Positions 38,169-47,997 are shown, counted from the stretch's first letter. The stretch: 64,000 nt of DNA from Gloeocapsopsis sp. IPPAS B-1203 (GCF_002749975.1 NZ_PEIG01000007.1:1-64000); one strand, 5' to 3'. The notes: generated by a model not told the origin, from the letters alone. Made by a program: numbers and translations.

Positions 38169-39599
38169 ATGTCTTACGCTCAAACAAAGACTCAGACAAA
38201 AACTGGGTATCAGGCAGGGGTTAAAGATTACAGACTAACCTATTACACCCCAGATTACACACCTAAAGATACGGATATTCTAGCGGCGTTCCGCGTCACT
38301 CCTCAGCCTGGAGTTCCTCCAGAAGAAGCTGGAGCTGCTGTGGCTGCTGAGTCTTCCACAGGTACATGGACAACAGTGTGGACAGACTTATTAACCGACC
38401 TAGATCGCTACAAAGGTCGTTGCTACGATATCGAACCGGTTCCAGGTGAAGACAACCAGTTTATCTGCTACGTTGCTTACCCATTGGATCTGTTTGAGGA
38501 AGGTTCTGTTACCAATATGTTGACCTCGATTGTAGGTAACGTATTTGGTTTTAAAGCGCTACGTGCATTACGTTTGGAAGACTTGCGGATTCCTGTTGCT
38601 TATTTGAAAACCTTCCAAGGACCTCCGCATGGTATTCAAGTTGAGCGTGACAAACTAAACAAGTATGGTCGTCCATTACTAGGTTGTACGATCAAACCAA
38701 AGCTTGGTCTATCGGCTAAGAACTACGGACGTGCAGTTTATGAATGCTTGCGTGGTGGATTAGACTTCACCAAAGACGATGAAAACATTAATTCGCAGCC
38801 TTTCATGCGCTGGCGCGATCGCTTCTTGTTCGTAGCAGAAGCAATCCATAAATCTCAAGCAGAAACAGGTGAAATTAAAGGTCACTACCTCAATGTTACT
38901 GCTCCTACCTGTGAGGAAATGATGAAGCGGGCTGAGTTCGCTAAAGAACTTGATATGCCCATTATCATGCACGACTACTTAACTGGTGGTTTTACTGCTA
39001 ATACCACTTTGGCGCGTTGGTGTCGCGATAACGGTGTCCTGCTACACATCCACCGTGCGATGCACGCAGTCATCGACCGTCAAAAGAACCACGGTATGCA
39101 CTTCCGCGTATTAGCAAAATGCTTGCGGATGTCTGGTGGCGACCACTTACACTCTGGTACTGTAGTTGGTAAGCTTGAGGGTGAGCGCGGCATTACAATG
39201 GGCTTCGTTGACTTAATGCGCGAAAACTATGTAGAGCAAGATCGCGATCGCGGTATCTTCTTTACTCAAGATTGGGCTTCTATGCCTGGTGTTATGCCTG
39301 TAGCTTCTGGTGGTATCCATATTTGGCATATGCCAGCGCTAGTAGAAATCTTTGGTGATGATTCCTGCTTGCAATTTGGTGGCGGTACTCTGGGACATCC
39401 TTGGGGTAACGCGCCTGGTGCAACTGCTAACCGCGTCGCACTAGAAGCTTGTATTCAAGCTCGTAACGAAGGTCGCAGTTTGGCTCGTGAAGGTAATGAT
39501 GTTATCCGCGAAGCCGCTAAGTGGAGTCCTGAACTTGCTGTTGCTTGCGAACTCTGGAAAGAAATCAAGTTTGAGTTTGAGGCAATGGATACACTCTAA
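38169..39599 (+). CDS. rbcL: Ribulose bisphosphate carboxylase large chain
   Basis: Catalytic subunit of Form IB Rubisco, the CO2-fixing enzyme of carboxysomes. It is 476 residues long; the frame continues upstream to a GTG at 38148, but the ATG at 38169 starts the normal [20 protein letters not shown]. The active site is seen in [20 protein letters not shown] (the carbamylated lysine is the first K), [23 protein letters not shown] and [10 protein letters not shown]. The leader of about 130 bases contains the hairpin CTTGCT-actt-AGCAAG (38123-38138) just before the start. It heads the rbcL-rbcX-rbcS operon. Confidence 0.99.
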   Translation: MSYAQTKTQTKTGYQAGVKDYRLTYYTPDYTPKDTDILAAFRVTPQPGVPPEEAGAAVAAESSTGTWTTVWTDLLTDLDRYKGRCYDIEPVPGEDNQFICYVAYPLDLFEEGSVTNMLTSIVGNVFGFKALRALRLEDLRIPVAYLKTFQGPPHGIQVERDKLNKYGRPLLGCTIKPKLGLSAKNYGRAVYECLRGGLDFTKDDENINSQPFMRWRDRFLFVAEAIHKSQAETGEIKGHYLNVTAPTCEEMMKRAEFAKELDMPIIMHDYLTGGFTANTTLARWCRDNGVLLHIHRAMHAVIDRQKNHGMHFRVLAKCLRMSGGDHLHSGTVVGKLEGERGITMGFVDLMRENYVEQDRDRGIFFTQDWASMPGVMPVASGGIHIWHMPALVEIFGDDSCLQFGGGTLGHPWGNAPGATANRVALEACIQARNEGRSLAREGNDVIREAAKWSPELAVACELWKEIKFEFEAMDTL

Positions 39600-39600
39600 T

Positions 39601-39691
39601 AGGCAAGTGGCAAGAGGCAAGAGGTAACAGTAGAGATGAAGTTGAATCTAACTCGCTCCTCGCCCCTCGCTCCTCGCCCCTCTTGTTCGGC
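39601..39691. repeat. Reiterated hairpin-forming spacer between rbcL and rbcX
   Basis: The left arm GGCAAGTGGCAAGAGGCAAG is complementary in style to the right arm CTCGCTCCTCGCCCCTCGCT followed by CCTCGCCCCTCTTG. It could form a long stem between the two genes and may influence mRNA processing or the ratio of RbcL to RbcX. Confidence 0.7.
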
Positions 39692-39702
39692 TGGGGTCAA
39701 GC

Positions 39703-40104
39703 ATGGATTTAAAAAAAATTGCGAAAGATACAGCTAAAACGCTCTCAAGCTACCTGACTTATCAGGCAATGAGAACGGTACTAGCTCAGATCAGCGAAAC
39801 TAATCCGCCTCTAGCATTTTGGCTGCATCGCTTTTCTTCTCAAGAAGTCATTCAAGATGGAGAAGCATACATCAATAAGTTGTTTCAAGAGAAACCTGAT
39901 TTAGCTTTGCGGATCATGGTTGTCAGAGAACACATAGCACAGGAAGTTGTTGACTTTCTTCCTGAGATGGTTCTGCTTGACATTCAACAAGCCAACATGG
40001 AACACCGCAGACAGCACTTAGAGCGGATTACGCAACTTGAATCTAACCCCAGCTATGAGGAACAAGCAACAACTGAGACTAATTTGGACAATCCCTCCAA
40101 TTAG
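39703..40104 (+). CDS. rbcX: Rubisco assembly chaperone RbcX
   Basis: A 133-residue helical chaperone that binds the C-terminal tail of RbcL and helps assemble the L8 core. The N-terminal segment [24 protein letters not shown] with tyrosine and glutamine in the peptide groove, and [14 protein letters not shown] and [24 protein letters not shown], match the family. The C-terminal ~20 residues are polar and variable. It stands between rbcL and rbcS, as in many beta-cyanobacteria. Confidence 0.97.
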   Translation: MDLKKIAKDTAKTLSSYLTYQAMRTVLAQISETNPPLAFWLHRFSSQEVIQDGEAYINKLFQEKPDLALRIMVVREHIAQEVVDFLPEMVLLDIQQANMEHRRQHLERITQLESNPSYEEQATTETNLDNPSN

Positions 40105-40148
40105 TACAACACCCTAATCGATCAGAGCAAAACACTTTTTTTGAAGAT

Positions 40149-40499
40149 ATGCAAACTTTACCCAAAGAGCGTCGCTACGAAACCCTGTCTTATCTCCCAC
40201 CTCTAAGCGATGCTCAGATTAATAAGCAGATCCAGTACATTCTGAATCAAGGTTATATTCCAGGAATTGAGTTCAACGAATCTTCTGAGCCAGAGCAACA
40301 CTATTGGACACTTTGGAAATTACCTTTATTTGGTGCTAAAAGTACTCAAGAAGTACTCAACGAGGTTCAAGCTTGTCGTTCACAGTATAGCAATTGCTAC
40401 ATTCGCGTAGTAGGCTTTGATAACGTTAAGCAATGTCAAATTCTGAGCTTTATCGTGCATAAACCAAATCAAAATAGCAGCTACGGCGGTAGATACTAA
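40149..40499 (+). CDS. rbcS: Ribulose bisphosphate carboxylase small chain
   Basis: Small subunit of Rubisco, which caps the L8 core to give L8S8. It is 116 residues with the typical [43 protein letters not shown] and [20 protein letters not shown]. It begins 44 bases after rbcX and ends in a strong terminator. The C-terminal QNSSYGGRY is variable. Confidence 0.99.
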   Translation: MQTLPKERRYETLSYLPPLSDAQINKQIQYILNQGYIPGIEFNESSEPEQHYWTLWKLPLFGAKSTQEVLNEVQACRSQYSNCYIRVVGFDNVKQCQILSFIVHKPNQNSSYGGRY

Positions 40500-40551
40500 A
40501 TTGGTGTTTGAATATATGGGGAAGCTGTAACTGAGTCGTCTATCCCCTGGT

Positions 40552-40581
40552 AAAAGAGGTAGCAAATCTGCCTCTTTTTTT
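40552..40581 (+). terminator. Terminator of the rbcLXS operon
   Basis: AAAAGAGGTAG-caaat-CTGCCTCTTTTTTT: a stem of about nine pairs with one mismatch, then a run of seven or more T. It lies 53 bases after rbcS and separates it from rca. Confidence 0.88.
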
Positions 40582-40616
40582 GCTGAATTAAGCTTTAAAT
40601 TGTTAATCGTAAATTT

Positions 40617-42005
40617 ATGAGTTACTACATTTCTCCTCGTTTTCTTGATAAACTTGCAGTTCACATTACAAAAAACTTTCTCGATCTTCCAGGAATTCGA
40701 GTACCAGTGATTTTAGGTATTCATGGACGTAAAGGAGAAGGTAAAACATTCCAGTGCGGATTGGTTTTTGAGCGCATGGGAATTGAGGTTATCCACATTT
40801 CAGGCGGAGAACTTGAAAGTCCAGATGCTGGAGATCCAGCAAGGTTGATCCGTCTACGCTATCGCGAAGCCGCGGAATTAATTAAAGTGCGTGGCAAAAT
40901 GGTTGCTTTAATGATTAATGATCTCGATGCTGGGGCGGGAAGATTTGACGAAGGAACGCAGTATACAGTCAACACGCAGTTAGTAAACGCTACATTGATG
41001 AATATTGCTGATAATCCTACTGATGTGCAACTTCCTGGAAGCTACGACTCTACGCCACTGCACCGCGTCCCAATTATCGTTACAGGCAATGACTTTTCTA
41101 CTTTGTATGCACCACTGATTCGTGAAGGGCGCATGGAAAAGTTCTATTGGGAACCAGATCGCGACGATAAAATTGGTATTGTTGGGGGAATTTTCTCCAA
41201 TGATGGACTATCTTCTCAAGAAATCGCCCAACTTGTTGATACCTTTTCCAGTCAGGCAGTGGACTTTTTCAGTGCGTTGCGATCGCGTATTTATGACGAA
41301 CAAATTCGTCGCTTTATCCATGAGATTGGTGTAGAACATGTGTCATTACGTGTGGTAAATAGTACCGAAGGATCGCCAATATTCAAAAAACCTGAGTTTG
41401 GTTTGTCACGCCTGATTGAACAAGGCAATTTTATGGTTCAAGAACAGCAACGTGTGGACAATTCGCGCCTAGTTCATGAATATAACCAAGCTTTGTATTA
41501 TGCAAATCGCAATCCGATTAGTGCTAACCGAGGACAAACACCTCCTCAAACCAAATCAGCACCAGAAAACAAAACGTCTGTACAGCCTGCTGCACAACCA
41601 CAAATCGAGCAACCCACACTTGAATCAAGGAAACCAACGTATTTTCAACCAAAGCAATATGAACCTAGTTCTTTAAATCCGCCGCGCTATAACGGATTTA
41701 ACACTTCAATGAACCGTCATAACGAAGTATTGACACGAAGAGTTGGTTTAGCAACATTAGAACAAGTCAAAAACTTAATTGCTCAAGGGTATCATATTGG
41801 TATTGAATATGTAGATAAAAGACGTTTTCGTACTAACTCATGGCAAAGCTGTAGCCCTGCGATTTTTGGTGAGTCAGAAGCTGTAATTGCCTTAGAAACC
41901 TGCCTGGATGAGCATAACGGCGATTATGTGCGGATCTTTGGTGTCGATCCTAAAAATAAGCGTCGAATTATGGAAACAATTGTACAAAGACCAGATGATA
42001 ATTAG
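40617..42005 (+). CDS. rca: Rubisco activase with C-terminal small-subunit-like domain
   Basis: AAA+ ATPase that removes inhibitory sugar phosphates from Rubisco. Walker A is GIHGRKGEGKT (residues 34-44), followed by LMINDLDAGAGR (Walker B) and GNDFSTLYAPLIREGRM (sensor and Arg finger). Residues ~295-365 are a polar, Pro/Gln-rich linker. Residues ~375-462 are a Rubisco small-subunit-like domain (LATLEQVKNLIAQGYHIGIEYVD, and FGVDPKNKRRIMETI), which in cyanobacteria tethers the activase to Rubisco in carboxysomes. That domain has cysteines in SWQSCSP and ALETCLDE, possibly a redox pair. It lies 36 bases after the rbc terminator and is probably transcribed separately or by read-through. Confidence 0.95.
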   Translation: MSYYISPRFLDKLAVHITKNFLDLPGIRVPVILGIHGRKGEGKTFQCGLVFERMGIEVIHISGGELESPDAGDPARLIRLRYREAAELIKVRGKMVALMINDLDAGAGRFDEGTQYTVNTQLVNATLMNIADNPTDVQLPGSYDSTPLHRVPIIVTGNDFSTLYAPLIREGRMEKFYWEPDRDDKIGIVGGIFSNDGLSSQEIAQLVDTFSSQAVDFFSALRSRIYDEQIRRFIHEIGVEHVSLRVVNSTEGSPIFKKPEFGLSRLIEQGNFMVQEQQRVDNSRLVHEYNQALYYANRNPISANRGQTPPQTKSAPENKTSVQPAAQPQIEQPTLESRKPTYFQPKQYEPSSLNPPRYNGFNTSMNRHNEVLTRRVGLATLEQVKNLIAQGYHIGIEYVDKRRFRTNSWQSCSPAIFGESEAVIALETCLDEHNGDYVRIFGVDPKNKRRIMETIVQRPDDN

Positions 42006-42012
42006 CAGTTAC

Positions 42013-42621
42013 CTAATTGTTGAAAGTAAATGGAAAAATAGTATGCACAATCCACTTGCCATTATGTATTAATAACGTCACACCACTTGCTATAAACTCG
42101 AAATACAACTGCTGGTGTTGAAATTGTGTCCATGCTGCTTTAAAGTTCTGCCGCGTTAAATCTCGAAATGCAACTGTCATATGTGGGGCAAAAGGACGTG
42201 TTTTAGAAACAGGATCGACAATTCCTAATAATTCACAATGCGTCATTAAGTCAGCTTGCGCATTTAGTAGTTCTGGAGATTTGCGTACATTGATGTAAAT
42301 GACACGTGGTGAGAAAGCACCAAATCCATCTAGGACAATGGGTACTAGCGATCGCTGCTGAACAAAATTTTTGAGATGACTTTCTAGTTCATTAACACGC
42401 TCAACCTCCCAAAGAAATGGTGGCTGTAATGTAATATGAGGTGGCGATCGCAATGCACCTCGGCTATTATAATGTTCAGCAAAATGTTGCTGGATGTCTC
42501 GCACAGAATTTTGAATTTCCAGTGGTGGCAATAAAGCAATAAAATAGCGATTGGTTATTTGAGCCAATCTGATAACCTGTAAAAACTTCTTCTTTATATT
42601 AATGCTGAGGACTTGTAACAT
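42013..42621 (-). CDS. 2'-5' RNA ligase/2H phosphoesterase family protein
   Basis: A protein of about 180-200 residues with the two catalytic HxTx motifs, HITL (in SPPHITLQPPFLW) and HMTV (in FAPHMTVAFRDL), which define the 2H phosphoesterases. Members cleave or ligate 2'-5' RNA linkages or cyclic phosphates. The start is uncertain: the ATG at 42621 would lie only 2 bases from the divergent start of the next gene, and the first ~20 residues are basic and atypical, so the true start is probably further in, before ITNRYFIALLPP. It is convergent with rca, with a 7-base gap. Confidence 0.85.
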   Translation of the reverse strand: MLQVLSINIKKKFLQVIRLAQITNRYFIALLPPLEIQNSVRDIQQHFAEHYNSRGALRSPPHITLQPPFLWEVERVNELESHLKNFVQQRSLVPIVLDGFGAFSPRVIYINVRKSPELLNAQADLMTHCELLGIVDPVSKTRPFAPHMTVAFRDLTRQNFKAAWTQFQHQQLYFEFIASGVTLLIHNGKWIVHTIFPFTFNN

Positions 42622-42623
42622 AA

Positions 42624-42890
42624 ATGCCTTGGTTTGTCAAAATTGAGAAGGGCATCGTCGAAAAGCCGGAGTTTGACCAACACATACCTGCTCACAAAGC
42701 TTACGTCAAAGAATTAATTGCCAACGGACATCAAGCCCGTAGTGGCTACTGGGCACAGCGTGGCGGCGGCATGATGATCTTTCAAGCCGAATCACTTGAA
42801 GAAGCAAAAGCGATCGTGGCAAAAGATCCTTTAATTCAAAACGGTTGTGTGCAATATCAGCTTTACCAATGGCAAGTTGTAGTTGAGTAG
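42624..42890 (+). CDS. YciI family protein
   Basis: An 88-residue ferredoxin-like fold protein of the YciI/YCII group: MPWFVKIEKGIVEKPEF, then ANGHQARSGYWAQRGGGMM and AKAIVAKDPLIQNGCVQYQLYQW. The conserved H and D residues are present. The family is linked to oxygenase-like or dehydrochlorinase-like chemistry but functions are mostly unknown. It lies between the divergent 2H phosphoesterase and the SRP RNA gene. Confidence 0.9.
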   Translation: MPWFVKIEKGIVEKPEFDQHIPAHKAYVKELIANGHQARSGYWAQRGGGMMIFQAESLEEAKAIVAKDPLIQNGCVQYQLYQWQVVVE

Positions 42891-42993
42891 GAATTGAGTA
42901 GATGGATAAAAAACTAACTTCAAGAAGGTAATTGCTAAGTGCTAATTGGTTATTGACAAAGAACACTCAAAACTCAAAAGTCCGTGTTATGCT

Positions 42994-43098
42994 AGGGTTA
43001 GACCTGGACCTATGCGATCATAACGCCCAAACCTTGTCAGGACCGGAAGGTAGCAGCAATACGGGATGCTTGTGATAGGCGTAGACTCCGGGTCGCCT
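42994..43098 (+). ncRNA. ffs: Signal recognition particle RNA (4.5S-type)
   Basis: The conserved helix 8 core is unmistakable: CTTGTCAGGACCGGAAGG followed by TAGCAGCAA, with the GGAA tetraloop and the asymmetric loop that binds Ffh. The ends pair as GACCtGG near 43000 with CCGGGTC near 43089. It is the short bacterial form of about 100 bases. A TATGCT at 42988-42993 could be the -10 box, which would put the 5' end near 43000. The RNA targets membrane proteins to the translocon together with Ffh. Confidence 0.95.
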
Positions 43099-43122
43099 TA
43101 GTTTAGGGAGCAGATCGTTGCC

Positions 43123-43500
43123 ATGCCTGGATTTGGAGATGTAGTACAAAGAGCTTTTTATCTCGGCGTTGGGCTAGCTTCTTATGCAGGTGAGAAAGCA
43201 GGTGTCAAATTAGCAGAGTTGCGATCGCAAGCACAAAAGTTAGCCGATGAAATGGTTTCTCGTGGTGAGATGACCACTGATGAAGCCAAGAAATTTGTAG
43301 AAGATTTGATGCAACAAGCGCAACAACCCTCTGCAAATGAACCAAGCTCTGGTGCGCAAAATAGAGAACCACGCCGCATTGAGATCTTGACTGACGATGA
43401 ACCAACTACAGTACAGCAGGAAGACCAAGATGTAGATAACCTGCGTCAGCAAGTATTAGGACTACAAGAAGAACTACAAAGACTGAAGCGACAACAATAA
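43123..43500 (+). CDS. Phasin-like helical protein
   Basis: A 125-residue protein with an N-terminal helix MPGFGDVVQRAFYLGVGLAS followed by an amphipathic segment (ELRSQAQKLADEMVSRGEMT and DEAKKFVEDLM) that resembles phasin-family or 'poly(hydroxyalkanoate) granule-associated' proteins. An acidic linker and a C-terminal coiled coil (DVDNLRQQVLGLQEELQRLK) follow. The family assignment is tentative; no PHA genes are nearby. The start ATG is 25 bases after the SRP RNA. Confidence 0.8.
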   Translation: MPGFGDVVQRAFYLGVGLASYAGEKAGVKLAELRSQAQKLADEMVSRGEMTTDEAKKFVEDLMQQAQQPSANEPSSGAQNREPRRIEILTDDEPTTVQQEDQDVDNLRQQVLGLQEELQRLKRQQ

Positions 43501-43633
43501 CGAACTAAATAGAATCTAATGACTGCTTGTGTTCACTACTGTTTTTAGACTATAGATTGAATAGGGCAGGCTGACTTAACTAAATCGGTAGCTGATCGCG
43601 TCCCTTTGGGAGTAAGCAAGGACGTACTCGTTT

Positions 43634-44029
43634 ATGGAAAAGTGGCAAAAAGACCTTTTTGAAATGCTAGAAACAGTAGCAGATGAAGTAGAACGATTTT
43701 TTCAAGGAGTGTCAGACGCTGTAGATTCAGTATTTGAGATTTCTGAAGAAATAACTGAGCAAGTACACAACACGATCGCCATAGAAATTGACCAATATTT
43801 AAATGACTTAGTTGATCCATTGCTTGAAGTTTACTGGGAATTAGAAGAATTTGTAGGAGAAGCTGAACATTCTTTTCCGTACGAAGTTGAGCCTAGCCCA
43901 GAGCAAAATCCTGCCTGTATTGGTTGTCATCATTACCACGGTCAAGTGTACAACGGAAACTTATTAGTTTGTGCAATGCATCCTTATGGTTGGGATGATA
44001 ATAACTGTCCAGATTGGGAGCAGTATTAA
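43634..44029 (+). CDS. Conserved cyanobacterial protein with Cys/His C-terminus
   Basis: A 131-residue acidic protein. The first ~85 residues are helical (MEKWQKDLFEMLETVADEVE and more). The C-terminal part has ACIGCHHYHGQVYNGNLLVC and then AMHPYGWDDNNCPDW: four cysteines (CxxC...C...C) and several histidines that look like a metal site. No signal peptide is seen. It lies 5 bases before the queF start, so the two genes are co-transcribed. I do not know its function; a metal-binding or cofactor-binding role is inferred from the residues only. Confidence 0.82.
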   Translation: MEKWQKDLFEMLETVADEVERFFQGVSDAVDSVFEISEEITEQVHNTIAIEIDQYLNDLVDPLLEVYWELEEFVGEAEHSFPYEVEPSPEQNPACIGCHHYHGQVYNGNLLVCAMHPYGWDDNNCPDWEQY

Positions 44030-44034
44030 AAACT

Positions 44035-44502
44035 ATGAGTCATGATTCAAGCTTAGTGCAAAGTGCATCAGATTCGAGCTTAGCAGATAGTAATGCAGCT
44101 ACTGAGCAAAAGTATGGAGAGCGTCAAATCGCTGATGGAAAGCTGATTACATTTCCTAATCCTCGGATTGGACGCTGGTACAACATTCACATTACTTTAC
44201 CAGAATTTACTTGTAAATGTCCTTTCTCTGGCTATCCTGACTTTGCCACAATCTATATTACTTATGTTCCTAACGAGCGAGTTGTAGAACTTAAAGCAAT
44301 TAAACTATATATCAATAGTTACCGCGATCGCTATATTTCACACGAAGAATCTATTAATCAAATTTTAGATGACTTTGTTGCCGCCTGCGATCCGTTGGAA
44401 GTCTCAATCAAGGGTGACTTTAATCCTCGTGGCAACGTTCACACCGTTATCGAAGTAACTCATAAACGCGAGTCGAGTAATACATTAACTGTAAAAAACT
44501 AA
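44035..44502 (+). CDS. queF: NADPH-dependent 7-cyano-7-deazaguanine reductase
   Basis: Reduces preQ0 to preQ1 in queuosine synthesis. It is a unimodular (YkvM-like) QueF of 155 residues: catalytic Cys62 in [16 protein letters not shown], the NADPH-binding motif [20 protein letters not shown], and the C-terminal [15 protein letters not shown]. The frame continues upstream to 44014, but the ATG at 44035 avoids overlap with the preceding gene. The first ~25 residues ([19 protein letters not shown]) are a variable Ser-rich tail. It overlaps the convergent ccs1 gene by 4 bases. Confidence 0.95.
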   Translation: MSHDSSLVQSASDSSLADSNAATEQKYGERQIADGKLITFPNPRIGRWYNIHITLPEFTCKCPFSGYPDFATIYITYVPNERVVELKAIKLYINSYRDRYISHEESINQILDDFVAACDPLEVSIKGDFNPRGNVHTVIEVTHKRESSNTLTVKN

Positions 44503-45896
44503 GCATCCTGGTTAGCGATCGCCTGCACAGAGTTGTGTTCTTCTATTATCTGTTTTTGTCCTAACTGCTCTAATAGCGTCAAAAACTCTCGTTCAAAAGC
44601 AACGTGAGCGCGATTTGTTTTACCACCGATGTAAAGCTTGCCATCTTTTTGTAATGCCCAAACTTGTGAATGAGAGACGTAACTCATGATGACACCCAAC
44701 ATCAGCAAGCCAAAACCTGAATAAACAAAGGGAATCCCTGGATCTGCTTTAATTTGTAATCCTGTACTACCGACAACTTCTTCGATCTTCAACTTAACAC
44801 CGTTGACCTCAACAGCCATTCCAGGGCGCACAGTATTGATTAATTGCCCCGTTGTGTCGTATAGCAGCAGCATTCCTTGTAGATCTCTAGCAACAAGTGA
44901 AACCCCTGCACTCAAGTCAGGTTTTGTGGGAATCCAAGTTGCCCAAAGACGTCCTTGTCCATTGGTGTTTAACCGTGCCATTGGTAATTGCAAAATGGGG
45001 CTTTTGTTCAGTCGAATGCGAATTGCTGCAATTCCCCAGTCAGTTTGATAAAAAGTGACACCACGATGACGTAGTGGTTCATTAACAAAAATCTTTTTGT
45101 GCTTAACTTCTTGCCCTTGATTGTCAATCACAGATAAATCTGAATAAAATTGGTCGATTCCGCCAGTAGGCGTATAGTCGATCCAAAATCTATTAACTCG
45201 TACAGACCAATCTTGAGGAATTTGTGGTGTTGCCCAAGGACCAGCATCAACAATATTTTGAACTTTAAAACTTTCTCCACTCGCAACCATTTCTTGCGCC
45301 ATGAAGCCTGTCAACGCTCCCCAAATTGCGCCCACAAGAATCAAAATCATACTAGCATGGACAACAATTGGTCCAACACGTCCAACAAGACCTCGACTAG
45401 CGTAAAGCGCGTCTCCTTCACGAAAGACTTGATAGCGTTTTTCCAACAAAGGTACCAAGTTATCCAAGGGTGTGCGGTCAACTTCTGCACTCAATGCAAA
45501 CTTCCGAAACTGCTGTGGTTGTTTGTAAAACTTCCAAGTCCGCGCAAACCATTTCAGTGCAGGTAATTGGCGTCTAAATGTACAAGCAGTTAAGCTAGAA
45601 CCGAACAAAATCAGCAGTGCCAAAAACCACCATGTTCGATAAACATGATCTAGCCCTAAACTCAGTAAGACTTTCCAGCTAAGAAAGCCAAACAATGCTG
45701 GATCTTCAGGATAATTTGCTTGGTAAAACGGAACTGATTGTCCTTGTTCAATGACAGTACCAGAGATGCTAAAAACGGCGATCGCTAGCAACAAGACAAT
45801 TGCCAAACGCAAATCCGTCAGTACAGGTAAAAACTCACGCCGAAAAAAGCGCCGCAGTGACAACCCCAAATTTGACTTAGCAGAATCCAAAGACAT
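44499..45896 (-). CDS. ccs1: Cytochrome c biogenesis protein Ccs1 (ResB)
   Basis: System II cytochrome c maturation factor that, with CcsA, delivers and attaches heme to apocytochromes on the lumenal side. It is 465 residues: an N-terminal part with membrane helices ([21 protein letters not shown], and a segment with the conserved [20 protein letters not shown]), a large lumenal domain, and a last membrane helix near residue 400 with [12 protein letters not shown] preceding it, where a conserved histidine lies. CcdA follows with a gap of 4 bases, on the same strand. The CcsA partner is not in this window. Confidence 0.95.
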   Translation of the reverse strand: MSLDSAKSNLGLSLRRFFRREFLPVLTDLRLAIVLLLAIAVFSISGTVIEQGQSVPFYQANYPEDPALFGFLSWKVLLSLGLDHVYRTWWFLALLILFGSSLTACTFRRQLPALKWFARTWKFYKQPQQFRKFALSAEVDRTPLDNLVPLLEKRYQVFREGDALYASRGLVGRVGPIVVHASMILILVGAIWGALTGFMAQEMVASGESFKVQNIVDAGPWATPQIPQDWSVRVNRFWIDYTPTGGIDQFYSDLSVIDNQGQEVKHKKIFVNEPLRHRGVTFYQTDWGIAAIRIRLNKSPILQLPMARLNTNGQGRLWATWIPTKPDLSAGVSLVARDLQGMLLLYDTTGQLINTVRPGMAVEVNGVKLKIEEVVGSTGLQIKADPGIPFVYSGFGLLMLGVIMSYVSHSQVWALQKDGKLYIGGKTNRAHVAFEREFLTLLEQLGQKQIIEEHNSVQAIANQDA

Positions 45897-45900
45897 TGAC

Positions 45901-46638
45901 TTAAATAATTCCTACTGGAATACGAGACAAAAGCGAAAAGACACCAAAACCAACAAGTAGCGCTCCACTTACAGGTGTAATCCAACTTGACCAGCGGCGC
46001 AATTCTAACAGTTTTTTGATAGCAACTGTAAAAGTTCCTGCCAAGATTAACGGCATGACATAACCCACTGTATATGCAAGAAGTAAAGTAGCACCAAGCA
46101 TTAAATCTTGCGTTGTTGCCACCCAAGCAAGCAAAGTGGCTAATACAGGTGTACTACACGGCGAAGCAACCACACCAAAGCTTAAACCAACAAGGTAGGA
46201 ACGAACTCCAGGGGGTAAATCTTGCGACCATTCCACACTCCCGAATGATGGAAATTGTAAGGGCAATGCTTCAAGTAGATTCAGCCCCATTAAAATTGCG
46301 ACAATACTGACAATAATAGGCAGCCCAATACCTACTTGTCCGTAAACTCGTCCTAAAAAAGCTGCGACAATGCCTAAGGCTGCTAAGGTAGTTGCTAAAC
46401 CCAGAGCAAACCAAGTAGACATTCGCATGGCGTGCCAGCGGTTTTCTGCTTCATAACCACCAATGTAGCCTACTGTAATCGGTAGCATCGATAGCATACA
46501 CGGTGTCAAGCTAGTCAATAAGCCAGCAGTAAAAATGATACCAACACTAAACCAACCAAGATGCGTCAATTGGTTGGATACTAGTGTATTTGCAAAATGT
46601 TCAAGTTCATATAACCGAGTTTGCCAAATCTCAAGCAT
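45901..46638 (-). CDS. ccdA: Cytochrome c biogenesis thiol-transport protein CcdA
   Basis: A 245-residue membrane protein with six helices that passes reducing equivalents from stromal thioredoxin to lumenal thiol proteins. The two catalytic cysteines lie in [19 protein letters not shown] and [17 protein letters not shown], each next to a proline, as in the family. It lies directly upstream of ccs1 on the same strand, and the pair serves cytochrome c6 and f maturation. The gene upstream of it, 64 bases away, is the SEDS protein. Confidence 0.95.
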   Translation of the reverse strand: MLEIWQTRLYELEHFANTLVSNQLTHLGWFSVGIIFTAGLLTSLTPCMLSMLPITVGYIGGYEAENRWHAMRMSTWFALGLATTLAALGIVAAFLGRVYGQVGIGLPIIVSIVAILMGLNLLEALPLQFPSFGSVEWSQDLPPGVRSYLVGLSFGVVASPCSTPVLATLLAWVATTQDLMLGATLLLAYTVGYVMPLILAGTFTVAIKKLLELRRWSSWITPVSGALLVGFGVFSLLSRIPVGII

Positions 46639-46702
46639 GGAGCAGATACATTGAAAGGCTGATTCTGCTTCAATCTTAGCTTAGTCACATCCAAGTAAGG
46701 CG

Positions 46703-47875
46703 TTAAAGTTGTCTACTCGTGGCACGTCCTGGTAGTGTCACAACTTGAGTGTCCGCATTCTCTCTTGCAACACGGATCAGTAATCCAGCAATCATTAAGC
46801 TAGCAATGATAGAATTACTACCGTAGCTAACGAAGGGGAGTGGTAAACCTGTTGTAGGTAAAACTCCTGTAGAAACGCCGATGTGAAGCATTGATTGTCC
46901 TACTAAGAAAATCATTGCGCCAATTGCGATTAATCTATTTACTGGGTTCCATGCTTTGAGTGCCACAACTAAAGCGATCGTTGCATATACAACCAAGAGA
47001 AACAACAATAACACGCCCCCAACAAAGCCAAACTCTTCTGCGAAAATTGCAAAAATAAAGTCAGTATCTTGAATTGGCAAATAAAACAATTTTTGTTGCG
47101 ATAGTCCAAATCCAGCACCCCAAGTTCCACCCGAACCAACTGCAAGCAGACTTTGAACCAACTGATAGCCACTCTTTGCCGGATCTATCCAAGGATTGCG
47201 AAAGGAAATGACTCGCACAAGTTGATAAGGATTTAAGCTAATGCTTGTTACAGCTACTAATATACCGAGTAAAGCGGTTCCTACTAACTGAAAATAAGGT
47301 AAACCTGCTGCAAGTGCTACTAACCAAAGTGCCATTCCACAAAGCGCTGTTGTGCTTAAATTTGGCTGACGGAGAATTCCTGCCAACATCAACGCAAAAA
47401 CTATTAGCCAAAATAAGCGGGCATTCCAGCGAATTCTATGCCATTGCCCAAAAACACGGGCACTTTGTAAGATTAGAAACGGCTTGATTAACTCAGAAGG
47501 TTGAATCAAAATCCCCATAACAGATAACCAACGTCTAGCCCCCTCAATCTCTACTCCCACGCCTGGAATAAGTGTCAAAAAAATTAATCCTAAAAGAACT
47601 AATACACCCCAATGCGCGATATTTAAAACTGAACGTAAAGGTGAATGGACAAGAAAGTTAAATGCTACTAAACCAATAGTTGCTCCTATTAGTTGGCGCT
47701 TGAGGAAATACAGCCCATCTCCATACTTTACATCAGCGACTGGATAGGACGCAGAAAACAGAATGACTAACCCCATGAATAACCATAGTAAAGTTAGCCA
47801 GCGCAATAGACGGGCTTCGTTGACCCATCCAGTCACAGATTTGTCAAAGAAAGGAATGAGTTGACGGATCTGCAC
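46703..47875 (-). CDS. ftsW: FtsW/RodA-type SEDS peptidoglycan glycosyltransferase
   Basis: A 390-residue protein with about ten membrane helices that polymerises lipid II, working with a class B penicillin-binding protein at the division site. Typical phrases are SASYPVADVKYGDGLYFLKRQ, EGARRWLSVMGILIQPSELIK, GSGGTWGAGFGLSQQKLFYLP with the catalytic Asp in IQDTDFIFAIFAEEFGF, and GLPLPFVSYGSNSIIASL. FtsW or RodA cannot be separated with certainty from sequence alone; FtsW is the usual call for this cyanobacterial form. It may be co-transcribed with ccdA, 64 bases downstream. Confidence 0.9.
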   Translation of the reverse strand: MQIRQLIPFFDKSVTGWVNEARLLRWLTLLWLFMGLVILFSASYPVADVKYGDGLYFLKRQLIGATIGLVAFNFLVHSPLRSVLNIAHWGVLVLLGLIFLTLIPGVGVEIEGARRWLSVMGILIQPSELIKPFLILQSARVFGQWHRIRWNARLFWLIVFALMLAGILRQPNLSTTALCGMALWLVALAAGLPYFQLVGTALLGILVAVTSISLNPYQLVRVISFRNPWIDPAKSGYQLVQSLLAVGSGGTWGAGFGLSQQKLFYLPIQDTDFIFAIFAEEFGFVGGVLLLFLLVVYATIALVVALKAWNPVNRLIAIGAMIFLVGQSMLHIGVSTGVLPTTGLPLPFVSYGSNSIIASLMIAGLLIRVARENADTQVVTLPGRATSRQL

Positions 47876-47997
47876 GGCAATTAAGTCGAATTTATAACAT
47901 TAGGAGTATAGCGGTTATTTGAATAATGCGATCGCATTATTCAGTGCCACGTCAAAAGTTTTTATAAGAATTGTTAACTTACTACAGATATAAATAA

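Noticed and set aside
42953-42958. TTGACA as the -35 box of the SRP RNA promoter
   Set aside because: It is 29 bases from the likely -10 TATGCT, too far for a standard promoter.
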